A DNA stretch of 44,617 nucleotides from NCBI GenBank assembly GCA_017513625.1, contig JAFXEW010000111.1:1-44617 (forward strand). The letters run 5' to 3'. Each line of letters opens with the position of its first letter. The first letter of the stretch is position 1. This document shows positions 1-7,749 of this stretch, piece by piece. The notes under the pieces are model-generated. The model did not search any database. It saw only the letters and a list, made by a program, of their open reading frames with translations, and was not told where the DNA came from. The stretch comes from Lachnospiraceae bacterium. Lineage in GTDB: Bacteria > Bacillota > Clostridia > Lachnospirales > Lachnospiraceae. Made by a program: the position numbers and the translations under genes.

Positions 1-952
1 AAGACGCATGAATGGTGGCTGCACAAAGCTGCCCCGTGTAGGCGGCATTCAGCAGATAAAGGGCTTCTCCACCCTTTACCTCACCGATAATAAAAAAATC
101 CACATCCATAGTGAGTCCCGCAATACTGATCTGTTTCAAATCATAGCTCACCTGACTTTCACCACTGCCGGGCAGCGAGTGAAGAAACATCATATCCGGA
201 TGCAGATGGGTAGTCAGTTCCTCCGCCTGCTGGCTCACCAACACGGATATGTGATTGGGTATGGTCTCCTTTAAGGCATTTAAAAGTGTCGTCTTACCCG
301 ATGAATTTCCTCCGCATATCAATGTAGAACCGCTTCCGAAACGTTCCACCAGAAGCTCCGCAAGCTCACGACTAAGCATCCCCTTTTCCACCAGCTGTTT
401 CATGCCCGGAAATCTCCGGGGCACCTTCCGTATACAAAGATAAGGCTCACTGTATGTATTAATCAGAGGCATGGATAGTGTAAAACGCAGGATAAAGTCC
501 GGATGACTGACCGTATCCGTAAACCTTTGTATGGCGTTAAGATTAGATATATTTACCTGATTTCTGGTGGCTATATAATCTATAAAACGTCTGTATTCCT
601 TTTCAGAAGCAAAAGTTACACCTCCTGCCATACGCCGTCCCTTACGCTTTATCCGTATATTATCAAAGGATATCACCCTTATATCCGACACTTCCCCATC
701 GTCAATCAATGAAGACAAAATAGAATAGCCGAATATATAAGCCTCAAAAGCTTTCAGCAATTCTGCTGCCTCCCTGCCCTTCAGGCCGATTACTCCGGTG
801 ATATGCTCTCCCGCTTCCGCCAGAAATGCCTCCTTGTCCATTAGGCCTTTTTTCATCTGGAGCAGGGAATTCTGCTTACGGGTGAGATAGTCGTCTATTA
901 ACTCCTGTAAAACATCATGGGACCCGGGAACCTGTAAAAGTTCTTTTTCCAT
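1..952 (-). CDS. CpaF-like type II/IV secretion (Tad pilus) ATPase, 3' part cut off
   Basis: Reading leftward from ATG at 952, an open frame runs off the left edge (about 317 codons seen). The protein begins MEKELLQVPGSHDVLQELID. It has a Walker A motif GGNSSGKTT near residues 214-222 and a Walker B-like stretch DFFIIGEVKGGEA near 283-295, followed by AATIHAS, a typical end of the VirB11/CpaF ATPase core. The roughly 200 residues before the P-loop match the N-terminal domain of this family. CpaF-type hexameric ATPases power assembly of Tad/Flp pili or type II/IV secretion at the inner face of the membrane. The remaining C-terminus and the expected tad partner genes would lie to the left of the window. 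A ribosome binding site (AAAGGAGGAAC) precedes the ATG. Family assignment is firm; which machine it serves cannot be told here. Confidence 0.85.
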   Translation of the reverse strand, partial: MEKELLQVPGSHDVLQELIDDYLTRKQNSLLQMKKGLMDKEAFLAEAGEHITGVIGLKGREAAELLKAFEAYIFGYSILSSLIDDGEVSDIRVISFDNIRIKRKGRRMAGGVTFASEKEYRRFIDYIATRNQVNISNLNAIQRFTDTVSHPDFILRFTLSMPLINTYSEPYLCIRKVPRRFPGMKQLVEKGMLSRELAELLVERFGSGSTLICGGNSSGKTTLLNALKETIPNHISVLVSQQAEELTTHLHPDMMFLHSLPGSGESQVSYDLKQISIAGLTMDVDFFIIGEVKGGEALYLLNAAYTGQLCAATIHAS

Positions 953-969
953 GTTCCTCCTTTCTCGAA

Positions 970-997
970 TATGTAATTAAAAGTATGCAATTAAAAA
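970..997. repeat. 14-bp tandem direct repeat in the leader of the CpaF-like gene
   Basis: TATGTAATTAAAAG (970-983) is followed directly by TATGCAATTAAAAA (984-997), 12 of 14 positions identical. It lies just upstream of the ribosome binding site of the leftward secretion gene. It could be a regulator site or a replication-slippage duplication; nothing decides between these. Confidence 0.5.
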
Positions 998-1031
998 TGT
1001 GTGAAACAATGGTCGAAATGACCGGATATGT

Positions 1032-1046
1032 CTCAAAGACTTTGAG
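1032..1046. promoter_or_regulatory. 15-bp perfect palindrome CTCAAAGACTTTGAG
   Basis: CTCAAAG and CTTTGAG flank one central base. The site falls at about +1 to +15 of the transcript predicted from the leftward promoter at 1054-1099, so it could be an operator or a small 5' hairpin. Its role is inferred only. Confidence 0.4.
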
Positions 1047-1053
1047 TAAAGAT

Positions 1054-1099
1054 AATGTACCTCTTTTCACGCAGAAAGTAAAGGCTATATATAGACTTT
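1054..1099 (-). promoter_or_regulatory. Shared activator-like palindrome (copy 1) and -10 box of the CpaF-like operon
   Basis: On the minus strand, AAAGTCTATATATAGCCTTT (1099-1080) is a near-palindrome with arms AAAG/CTTT around CTATATATAG. The -10 candidate TACATT (1059-1054) starts 40 bases from the start of the motif, and no good -35 is present. The identical 20-mer plus the following A recurs at 36876-36896, and a one-mismatch copy at 44076-44096, with matching distance to a -10 box. The layout fits an activator bound near -41.5. The regulator is unknown. Confidence 0.55.
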
Positions 1100-1109
1100 T
1101 TATTTTTTC

Positions 1110-1137
1110 TTGTACTTTCCTTTTTTTGTGGTATACT
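1110..1137 (+). promoter_or_regulatory. Extended -10 promoter for the 38-residue membrane peptide
   Basis: -35 TTGTAC (1110-1115), 16-base spacer, -10 TATACT (1132-1137) with TGG directly before it (extended -10). It is divergent from the CpaF-like promoter and lies 45 bases upstream of the ATG at 1183. Confidence 0.65.
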
Positions 1138-1182
1138 ATAAGAGTGTCCGCGGGACATAATTCATAGGGAAGGTACAAGTAT

Positions 1183-1299
1183 ATGAATTTCTTAATTTTA
1201 GCAGGCGGCCTCCTGATTGTCATTATAGCAGTTATCGTTGCAGTGGTTGCATCAGTGGTTTCTGCTGTAGCAGCAGATCAGGACATGACCGAAGAGTAA
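1183..1299 (+). CDS. Small single-pass membrane peptide, 38 residues
   Basis: ATG at 1183 to TAA at 1297-1299. It is preceded by AGGGAAGG (1167-1174) as ribosome binding site and by a good promoter at 1110-1137, and followed directly by a strong terminator at 1298-1333, so it forms a complete monocistronic unit. The protein starts MNFLILAGGLLIVIIAVIVA and consists of one long hydrophobic helix (about residues 3-30) with an acidic tail ending DQDMTEE. I do not recognise a family. Small single-span peptides of this kind can be regulatory membrane peptides, toxins or accessory subunits; its divergent placement next to a secretion/pilus ATPase is suggestive but proves nothing. Confidence that it is translated rests on the neat promoter, binding site and terminator. 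Confidence 0.6.
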   Translation: MNFLILAGGLLIVIIAVIVAVVASVVSAVAADQDMTEE

Positions 1300-1333
1300 A
1301 GGCGAAACAGCATTTAAACTGTTTCGCCTTTTT
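1298..1333. terminator. Strong bidirectional terminator overlapping the 3' end of the ABC-F gene
   Basis: 13-bp perfect stem AAAGGCGAAACAG (1298-1310) / CTGTTTCGCCTTT (1319-1331), 8-base loop, then a T run to 1333 on the plus strand. The stop codon of the leftward ABC-F gene (1314-1316) lies inside the loop and its last codons form one arm, so the hairpin serves two convergent genes. Confidence 0.85.
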
Positions 1334-3179
1334 CTATTCTTGCCGCCAGGTCTTCCAGATACATCCAGCGCTCCATGCTTTCTTCCAAAAGCGCCTCCGT
1401 CCGTTCCTTTTCCCCGGTAAGTTCATTTAATTTCAGGAAATCCCTGGAATGCTTTAATATATCTTCTTCCAGCTGTTCCAGCTTCTGTTCCAGCTCAGCG
1501 ATTTTCTCCTCGATGGTCTCGTAATCCCGCTGCTCCTGATAGGTCATCTTCAGCTTTTTCACACGACCGCTTTTCCAGTCCTTCGAACCTGCTCCGCGCT
1601 TTTCATCCATGTGGCCGTCCCCGGACACTGAGCTACCGTTTTTAACGTTTTTTTCTCGGGCAGACACATTTCCTCCTACCCGGTCTTCTGCCTGTTTACG
1701 GACCACATAATCCGTATAACCGCCCTCATGCTGTACCACATTCCCACCGGGCTCCAGGGAAAAAATCCGGTTTACGGTTCTGTCCAGGAAATACCTGTCA
1801 TGGGAGACGATTAGTACGATTCCCTGAAAGCGGTCCAGATAGTCCTCCAATATCTGCAAAGTGGCAATATCCAAATCATTGGTGGGCTCATCCAAAATCA
1901 ATACATTGGGCGCTCCCATCAGCACTTTGCACAGATAGAGTCTCCTGCGTTCACCACCGGAAAGCTTGCCTAAAAGCCCGTACTGGTCCTCTCCTTCAAA
2001 AAGGAATCGTTCCAGCATTCTGGCTGCGGTCACCCTGCCTTCCTCCGTCTCCACATATTCCGCCACATCACGGATATAATCAATTACCCTCTGACCGGGG
2101 TTCATGATATCTTCTCCGATTTCCTGGGCATAGTATCCTATTTTTACTGTCTGGCCGATTTCCACCCGGCCTGCATCCGGCGCTACTTCTCCCATGATGA
2201 TCTTCATCAGGGTGGATTTGCCGCATCCGTTGGGTCCCACGAAGCCCAGACGGTCTGTTTTGCCGCACAGATAGGTAAAATCCTTTATCAGCACCCTGTC
2301 ACCATAGGACTTGGATATATCATATAGTTCCACGGTAGTCCGTCCCAGCCTGGAGGCCACGGAGGAAAGCTCTACCCTGCCGTCAAATTCTACATCCGCT
2401 GTATTTTTCATGGTTTCATAACGTTCCAGCCTGGCTTTCTGCTTGGTAGAACGTGCCCTTGCTCCCCGCTTTACCCATTCCAGTTCCGTCCGTAGAATGC
2501 TTTTTCGTTTCCGCTGACTGGCCAGCTCCATTTCCTCTCTCTGAAGCTTTAATTCCAAAAATCCGGAATAATTGGCATCATAGGAGTAAATATGTCCTTT
2601 ATCAATCTCCACGATACGACGGGTCACACTGTCCAGGAAATAACGGTCATGGGTTACCATAATCACGGCGCCCCTACGCTTTTTCAATTGTTCTTCCAAC
2701 CAATCATTCATTTCATTATCCAAATGGTTGGTAGGCTCATCCAGCACCAATATCTCCGCCGGTGAAAGCAGCACACTCACCAGCGCCAGACGCTTTTTTT
2801 GTCCTCCGGACAGTTGTCCGCAGGGCTGACTGAAATCATCTACACCAAGTCTGGTCAGCATGGCCTTGGCATCCGCCTCCCGCACCGCCCGGTTTTCTTC
2901 ATCACAATTCCCTCGCAGTACTGCATCCAACACCGTTTCCTCCTCTGCAAATACCGGAGTCTGGGGAAGAAAACGCACCACACAGTGATTTGCAAGCACC
3001 ACTCTGCCCTCATCCGGCTCTTCCAGGCCTGCAATGATACGCAGAAGCGTTGATTTACCGGTACCGTTGATACCGATTATTCCCACCTTTTCCCCTTCGG
3101 CCAGATAAAAGGAACCACCATCAATGACCTTTCTCTCCCCGAAGGACTTTGTTATATTTTCTAACGTAAGTATATTCAT
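1314..3179 (-). CDS. ABC-F family ATPase (Uup-like), 621 residues
   Basis: A soluble protein with two ABC ATPase domains and no membrane segments. The first has Walker A GIIGINGTGKST (about 33-44), signature LSGGQKKRLAL and Walker B ILVLDEPTNHLD; the second has GFVGPNGCGKST, LSGGERRRLYL and VLILDEPTNDLD. A charged linker (about residues 210-260, rich in Arg/Lys) between them matches the ABC-F interdomain linker. The C-terminal 100 residues are a Lys/Glu-rich coiled coil (YQEQRDYETIEEKIAELEQK), as in Uup. ABC-F proteins act on ribosomes, in translation quality control or antibiotic protection; the Uup-type tail favours a housekeeping role. It starts at ATG 3179, 37 bases after the serine hydrolase gene, so the two probably form one leftward transcript ending at the terminator at 1298-1333. 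Confidence 0.9.
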   Translation of the reverse strand: MNILTLENITKSFGERKVIDGGSFYLAEGEKVGIIGINGTGKSTLLRIIAGLEEPDEGRVVLANHCVVRFLPQTPVFAEEETVLDAVLRGNCDEENRAVREADAKAMLTRLGVDDFSQPCGQLSGGQKKRLALVSVLLSPAEILVLDEPTNHLDNEMNDWLEEQLKKRRGAVIMVTHDRYFLDSVTRRIVEIDKGHIYSYDANYSGFLELKLQREEMELASQRKRKSILRTELEWVKRGARARSTKQKARLERYETMKNTADVEFDGRVELSSVASRLGRTTVELYDISKSYGDRVLIKDFTYLCGKTDRLGFVGPNGCGKSTLMKIIMGEVAPDAGRVEIGQTVKIGYYAQEIGEDIMNPGQRVIDYIRDVAEYVETEEGRVTAARMLERFLFEGEDQYGLLGKLSGGERRRLYLCKVLMGAPNVLILDEPTNDLDIATLQILEDYLDRFQGIVLIVSHDRYFLDRTVNRIFSLEPGGNVVQHEGGYTDYVVRKQAEDRVGGNVSAREKNVKNGSSVSGDGHMDEKRGAGSKDWKSGRVKKLKMTYQEQRDYETIEEKIAELEQKLEQLEEDILKHSRDFLKLNELTGEKERTEALLEESMERWMYLEDLAARIEKGETV

Positions 3180-3216
3180 TCCTGCCTCTTTTCATGAAGA
3201 CTGCGCACCCTGGTTC

Positions 3217-4389
3217 TTACCGCAAGGCTCCGTAGATTACATTTCTCAATTTGCGCACCACCGGCAGGGTACCGCTGTCTACACGCTGTATAAAATACAG
3301 CATTACCAGGTCCTCCTGCGGGTCTATCATCACATAGTTGCCGGTCCAGCCGTCCCATCCAAACTCACCTGCGGAGCCGTTCTGCATAGCTTTTCCATCT
3401 TCTAAAAATACGCGCATCAGACATCCGTAACCATATCCCCATAGGGTATCCCATACAAAGCTGACCTTTTGCGCATCACTGAGACGGTCCTTTGCCATAA
3501 ATTCCACAGTTTTAGGGCCCAGGATTCTTTTACCGTTATAGGTGCCGCCATTTAACAGCATCAGTGCGAAATGACTGTAATCCTCCAGCGTACTCACCAG
3601 CCCGCAACCACCGGATTCAAAAGCCACATCCTCCCCATAGTACTCGCCCAGATGACTTTCCGTAAAAGGAATCAGATGTCCGGGCTCCTTGCGCTCATCA
3701 TAAGCCACTGCAAAACGTGGGATTTTGTCCTCTGGCACATAAAATCCGGTATCTTTCATATCCAGGGGCTCAAAAATTTCTTTACGCAAAAATTCTCCAT
3801 AAGGCATGCCTGATACCACTTCCACCAAACCTCCCAGCACATCGGCTGACAAACCGTACAGCCAACGCTCTCCCGGCTGAAATACCAAGGGCACCTCCGC
3901 AATTCTGCGCATATACTCCCGAGTAGTAACAATCTCTCCCTGCTCTCTTCTTCCAATCAGCTCCCTGAAAAGAGCATCCATTTGACGTCCCGGTTCATGG
4001 GTAATATCCGGATATGGGATACCGGATGTCATATTCAATAAATCATAAATAGTAACGTCCCTGTCTGCATCCTGCAATTCGCCATTTTCCTGCCACACCT
4101 TCTGATTTGCAAACTCCGGTAAGTACTTGGAAACCGGCTCCCGCAAATCAATAAGTCCCCGCTCCATCAGTATCATGGTGGCCACTGCCGTGACCGGCTT
4201 GGTCATGGAAAACAACCTGAATATGGTATCTGCCTGCATTTTTCGTCCCTGCTCAGCATCTGCATATCCCTGCAATGTATCATAAATCACTTTTCCTTTG
4301 TGAATCACTCTGCAAGCGGCACCCTTAATATGACCGAAGGCAATTTCCTCCCTGATTAATTTGTCCATGCTGCTCTTAAACTTAGTCAT
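3217..4389 (-). CDS. Serine hydrolase of the beta-lactamase/DD-peptidase fold (class C-like esterase)
   Basis: 390 residues, no signal peptide. The nucleophile motif S-x-x-K is at SMTK (61-64), and the second motif tyrosine is in WLYGLS (Y178). The context FRLFSMTKPVTAVATMILME and the sequence GERWLYGLSADVLGGLVEVVSG are typical of cytoplasmic class C beta-lactamase-related hydrolases such as EstB. The usual substrates are esters or short amides; antibiotic hydrolysis is not implied. ATG at 4389 is preceded by GGAGAGGAG. The gene lies upstream of the ABC-F gene with a 37-base gap and is likely cotranscribed with it. Confidence 0.85.
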   Translation of the reverse strand: MTKFKSSMDKLIREEIAFGHIKGAACRVIHKGKVIYDTLQGYADAEQGRKMQADTIFRLFSMTKPVTAVATMILMERGLIDLREPVSKYLPEFANQKVWQENGELQDADRDVTIYDLLNMTSGIPYPDITHEPGRQMDALFRELIGRREQGEIVTTREYMRRIAEVPLVFQPGERWLYGLSADVLGGLVEVVSGMPYGEFLRKEIFEPLDMKDTGFYVPEDKIPRFAVAYDERKEPGHLIPFTESHLGEYYGEDVAFESGGCGLVSTLEDYSHFALMLLNGGTYNGKRILGPKTVEFMAKDRLSDAQKVSFVWDTLWGYGYGCLMRVFLEDGKAMQNGSAGEFGWDGWTGNYVMIDPQEDLVMLYFIQRVDSGTLPVVRKLRNVIYGALR

Positions 4390-4926
4390 ATCTTAATCTC
4401 CTCTCCCCGGATTTCATTCTTTTGTATCCTTTATATTTCTATATATGCCTGCCACTTTCATGTGCTTGCTTTATCGTATTTCTTCTTAACAACTGTTGTA
4501 ACCCAAACAGAGGACTATGCCTCTCTCTGTTAGGTCATTTGTGTCTGTTGCATTTCTGACAGTTCTGTACGTCTTCCCCTGTCTATTATGCATTAACGCA
4601 CAATCTTCGGTTTCTGTTTCTCTTTTTCCCTGTTCTTTCATGACTCTTGTATTTTAGTTTGAACGTCACACCGATTCTCTCCGGGGTTCTCCGACTTTTT
4701 TATCACTTTCACTTTTTAGTCGGATTTTCTATCGGTCTTAATTATACTATGCCAATACTAATCCCTCAACCCTCAAAAGAAATCTTACGGCATTCACACA
4801 TCTCCTACGTTATAAATCACAGTGCTTCCCTTATCGTAATTTTCCGCCAAAATCAAACTTTATAAACTGCATCATTTAACGCAGCCACCGGACAAGTTTT
4901 ACTTTCCCGGGAATTACCCATGAAGC
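4390..4926. other. Intergenic region of about 540 bases, no convincing gene
   Basis: The region between the hydrolase start and the GH51 terminator must hold the leftward hydrolase promoter, but no clear -35/-10 pair stands out. An inverted repeat TCCGACT (4690-4696) / AGTCGGA (4718-4724) with a 21-base loop is followed by TTTTCT and could be a weak rightward terminator. A palindrome ACAACTGTTGT lies near 4490-4500. The only longer open frame (4647-4865) has no ribosome binding site and low-complexity composition. Confidence 0.5.
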
Positions 4927-4958
4927 CAAAAGAGCACGCAACCTAATGTTGCATGCTC
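4927..4958 (-). terminator. Terminator of the GH51 gene
   Basis: In the leftward transcript an 11-bp stem (4958-4948 with 4942-4932, one G-U pair) encloses a 5-base loop and is followed by UUUU (4930-4927). It lies 23 bases past the GH51 stop codon. Confidence 0.75.
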
Positions 4959-4980
4959 CTAAACCATCTGTTTATAACCA

Positions 4981-6477
4981 TTATTTAATTTCTACTGCCA
5001 GCTGCAGAACGCTGCAGGGAGGAATAGTAAATTCCATATGATTGCCATCCACAGTAAACTCATCAAATGCAACAGTATGCACTGCATCAGGATTTTCAAA
5101 GGTGTTATGGGCATTCATGTCACCCTTCAAAATAGTACCGGTTACGGATTTTATTTCTGTTTCAGCCAGATAAGTCTGAATGGTTTCTGCTTCATCCAGG
5201 GACAGATTAGTCAAAGTGATGTACATCTTACCATCCTTGCCCATAGAAACAGACTCGGTCAGATTCGGCACCATAAACTCATCCATACCCACCTGTCTGG
5301 TCTCCAGGCTGGAATCTAACAGCTCCCCGTCCTGATGTACCTTGTACAGATTAAATGCATACCAGGTAGGGGTCTTTATCATCTTGGGACCTTCGGTCAG
5401 AATCACGGACTGTAATACATTTACCATCTGTGCGATGTTTGCCATCTTTACACGGTCACAATTCTTATTAAAGAGGTTCAGGTTAATACCTGCTACCAAA
5501 GCGTCTCTCATGGTATTCTGCTGATACAGGAAGCCGGGATTAGTACCGGGCTCTACATCGGTCCAGATGCCCCACTCATCAATCATCATACCGATTTTCT
5601 TCTCGGGATCATATTTATCCATGATAGCGCCGTGACGCTCAATCAGGGTCTTCATGAGTAATGTACCCTTCAGGGTCTGATACCAGTCCTTCTCGGTAAA
5701 TTCAGTAGCAGATCCTTTCTTGCCCCAGTCACCGCTGGGAATGGTGTAATAATGCAGGGACAAACCGCTCATGTATCCCGTGCCATGGTCAAAGCAGGTC
5801 TCCAATACCTTTTCGGTCCAGTGATAATCATCACCGTTGGCACCACAGGCAATCTTGGAGATAGGATGCTCATTGTCATAATTACGCACGTAGGTCTGAT
5901 AACGACGGTACAAATCGCCGTAATACTCAGGACGCATATTACCGCCGCATCCCCAGTTTTCATTACCTACGCCGAAATAATCCACGGTCCAGGGCTCTTC
6001 GTGTCCGTTTGCCGCACGCATGTCTGCCATGGGAGATACACCATTAAAGGTCAGATACTCTACCCACTCACTCATTTCCTGTACGGTACCGCTTCCTACG
6101 TTACCGTTTATGTATGTCTTACATCCCAGCTGGCGGCATAGCTCCATAAACTCATGGGTTCCGAAACTGTTATCTTCCACAACACCGCCCCAATGGGTAT
6201 TAATCATTTTTTTACGGTTTTCCTTGGGACCGATACCGTCCATCCAATGATACTCATCTGCAAAGCATCCGCCCGGCCAACGCAGTACGGGAACCTGAAT
6301 CTCCTTCAGTGCCTCCACTACGTCCGTTCTCATACCGTTTACATTGGGAATATCGGAATTCTCTCCCACATAAAGCCCTTCATAAATACAACGTCCCAGA
6401 TGCTCGGAAAAATGTCCCTGGAGCTCAGGATTAATATGACCTTTTTGAATCCGGGGATTAATGTAATAATTTGCCAT
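4981..6477 (-). CDS. abfA: Alpha-L-arabinofuranosidase, glycoside hydrolase family 51
   Basis: 498 residues, no signal peptide, so cytoplasmic. It removes terminal alpha-L-arabinofuranosyl groups from arabino-oligosaccharides with retention. The acid/base glutamate is in [13 protein letters not shown] (E173) and the nucleophile in MMIDEWGIW (E301). The substrate-binding signature [15 protein letters not shown] is at 64-78. The C-terminal 130 residues form the usual beta-sandwich of GH51. The length matches the family. ATG at 6477 is preceded by AGGAG. It has its own promoter (6620-6648) and terminator (4927-4958). The divergent ArsR-type regulator gene next to it may control it. Confidence 0.95.
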   Translation of the reverse strand: MANYYINPRIQKGHINPELQGHFSEHLGRCIYEGLYVGENSDIPNVNGMRTDVVEALKEIQVPVLRWPGGCFADEYHWMDGIGPKENRKKMINTHWGGVVEDNSFGTHEFMELCRQLGCKTYINGNVGSGTVQEMSEWVEYLTFNGVSPMADMRAANGHEEPWTVDYFGVGNENWGCGGNMRPEYYGDLYRRYQTYVRNYDNEHPISKIACGANGDDYHWTEKVLETCFDHGTGYMSGLSLHYYTIPSGDWGKKGSATEFTEKDWYQTLKGTLLMKTLIERHGAIMDKYDPEKKIGMMIDEWGIWTDVEPGTNPGFLYQQNTMRDALVAGINLNLFNKNCDRVKMANIAQMVNVLQSVILTEGPKMIKTPTWYAFNLYKVHQDGELLDSSLETRQVGMDEFMVPNLTESVSMGKDGKMYITLTNLSLDEAETIQTYLAETEIKSVTGTILKGDMNAHNTFENPDAVHTVAFDEFTVDGNHMEFTIPPCSVLQLAVEIK

Positions 6478-6537
6478 AAATTTTCTCCTATCCTGTTCTG
6501 ATTATTCAAAGAGTAACTTACCGCTTATGAGCAGGCT

Positions 6538-6567
6538 GGTTTATTTCATTTTTTAATGAAATAAACC
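6538..6567. repeat. 13-bp perfect inverted repeat in the GH51 leader
   Basis: GGTTTATTTCATT (6538-6550), TTTT loop, AATGAAATAAACC (6555-6567). It falls about 46-75 bases downstream of the predicted GH51 transcription start and 60 bases before the start codon. It may be an operator for the divergent ArsR-type regulator or an RNA hairpin in the leader. It is A/T-rich and lacks a following U run, so it is not a standard terminator. Confidence 0.6.
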
Positions 6568-6619
6568 TATTTATTTGTAGAAAAAAGGCCTTGCCAAACA
6601 AAAATGCGGTATAAAAAAC

Positions 6620-6648
6620 AGTATACAACCCATCTCCTTCACTGTCAA
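6620..6648 (-). promoter_or_regulatory. GH51 promoter
   Basis: On the minus strand: -35 TTGACA (6648-6643), 17-base spacer, -10 TATACT (6625-6620). This is a near-consensus sigma-70/sigma-A promoter giving a leader of about 135 bases. Confidence 0.75.
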
Positions 6649-6714
6649 TACCACCTTGTTTTAAGGCAGTTTAAAAACAAAATTATTTCTAGGACTTTTA
6701 TTTCACTTTTAACT

Positions 6715-6742
6715 TTAACAAAAATGGTTTTTGTATTATAAT
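6715..6742 (+). promoter_or_regulatory. Promoter of the ArsR-GH2 operon
   Basis: -35 TTAACA (6715-6720), 16-base spacer, -10 TATAAT (6737-6742). The regulator ATG is at 6800. Confidence 0.65.
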
Positions 6743-6799
6743 ATAGGAAACATATCAGAATCAGGTATTTAACTCACACAAATATAGAGGAAAACAACC

Positions 6800-7735
6800 A
6801 TGTTACATTTAAATTCTTTGGATGCCGCACAGGAAGTCATTAAGGCTTTAAGCGCACCTATGCGTATAGAATTATTAAAACTGCTGTATCAGAATCCCGG
6901 CATGAGCATGTGCGAACTTGCAGACGCCCTGCAGCTGACTAACAGCGCCATTTCCCTGCACACAGGTAAGCTGGCGGATGCAGGCCTGATACAAATCAAA
7001 TCCGAAGCCGGCAGGCACGGTACTTTAAAAAAGGCGTACCCTTGTTTTAATCATATCCTGCTGGACCTGCCCGGCGCGGGACATGTACAAACCATGCAAC
7101 AGTCTCCTGAAGCCGGCCGATACTATCAGGATGATATCCGCATCGGATACTTTACCGCATGCAGCATTACGCCCACCTGCGGCCTGGCCACTCCCATGCA
7201 AATTATCGGCAATCTGGATGACCCCAATGCCTTTTCTTTTCCGGAGCATTTTGACTGCGACATCCTGTGGTTCACCACCGGCTATGTAGAATACGGACTG
7301 CCCAATCATCTGCAACCGGGACAAAAAATCAGGGAACTGCAGATTTCCTTTGAAATATCTTCAGAATATCCGGGGGTAAACTCCGACTATCCCTCCGATA
7401 TTCATTTTTCCATCAACGGTACTGCCCTGGGCTATTGGACAAGTCCCGGAGATTACGGAGACCGCATGGGCAAAATCGTCCCCTCCTGGTGGCCTGATTC
7501 CCTGAACCAATACGGTCTGCTAAAGACCCTGACCATCAACGGAATGGGTACGTTTATGGACCCGGGACAACGTATTTCCACTGTTACCATTGATGATTTA
7601 AATATAGACAGCAATTCCCGGATCACCTTTCGTGTAGCTGTGCCCGGAGATGCACACCATTGCGGCGGCTGTACCCTTTTCGGCGAACAGTTCGGAGACT
7701 ACAGGCAGGCCATCCGGGTCAAAACCTTTTACTGA
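6800..7735 (+). CDS. ArsR-type winged-helix regulator with large C-terminal beta-rich domain
   Basis: 311 residues. Residues about 8-85 form an ArsR-like winged helix (IKALSAPMRIELLKLLYQ, then MCELADALQLTNSAISLHTG as the recognition helix region, then AGLIQ and a wing). The remaining 220 residues have no ArsR counterpart: they are rich in Trp, Gly and Asp, with WFTTGYVEYGLP, SDIHFSINGTALGYWTSPGDYGDR and an ending AHHCGGCTLFGEQFGDYRQA, and look like a beta-sandwich ligand-sensing domain. The gene is divergent from GH51 and 14 bases upstream of GH2, so it probably senses a sugar or glycoside and controls these glycosidases. The HTH assignment is good; the ligand is inference. Confidence 0.75.
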   Translation: MLHLNSLDAAQEVIKALSAPMRIELLKLLYQNPGMSMCELADALQLTNSAISLHTGKLADAGLIQIKSEAGRHGTLKKAYPCFNHILLDLPGAGHVQTMQQSPEAGRYYQDDIRIGYFTACSITPTCGLATPMQIIGNLDDPNAFSFPEHFDCDILWFTTGYVEYGLPNHLQPGQKIRELQISFEISSEYPGVNSDYPSDIHFSINGTALGYWTSPGDYGDRMGKIVPSWWPDSLNQYGLLKTLTINGMGTFMDPGQRISTVTIDDLNIDSNSRITFRVAVPGDAHHCGGCTLFGEQFGDYRQAIRVKTFY

Positions 7736-7749
7736 GAAAGGAGCTCATT

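Noticed and set aside
4430..4450. Fourth copy of the shared palindrome (TTTCTATATATGCCTGCC)
   Set aside because: Only the TCTATATATnGCC core is partly similar; the AAAG/CTTT arms and a correctly spaced -10 are absent.
4647..4865. 72-codon rightward frame in the hydrolase-GH51 gap
   Set aside because: No ribosome binding site, no promoter, no recognisable protein.
5752..6141. 129-codon rightward frame inside the GH51 gene
   Set aside because: Antisense shadow of a well-supported gene.
7660..7749. Longer N-terminus for the GH2 enzyme
   Set aside because: It would overlap the regulator gene by 76 bases and lacks a ribosome binding site; ATG 7750 has AAGGAG in place.
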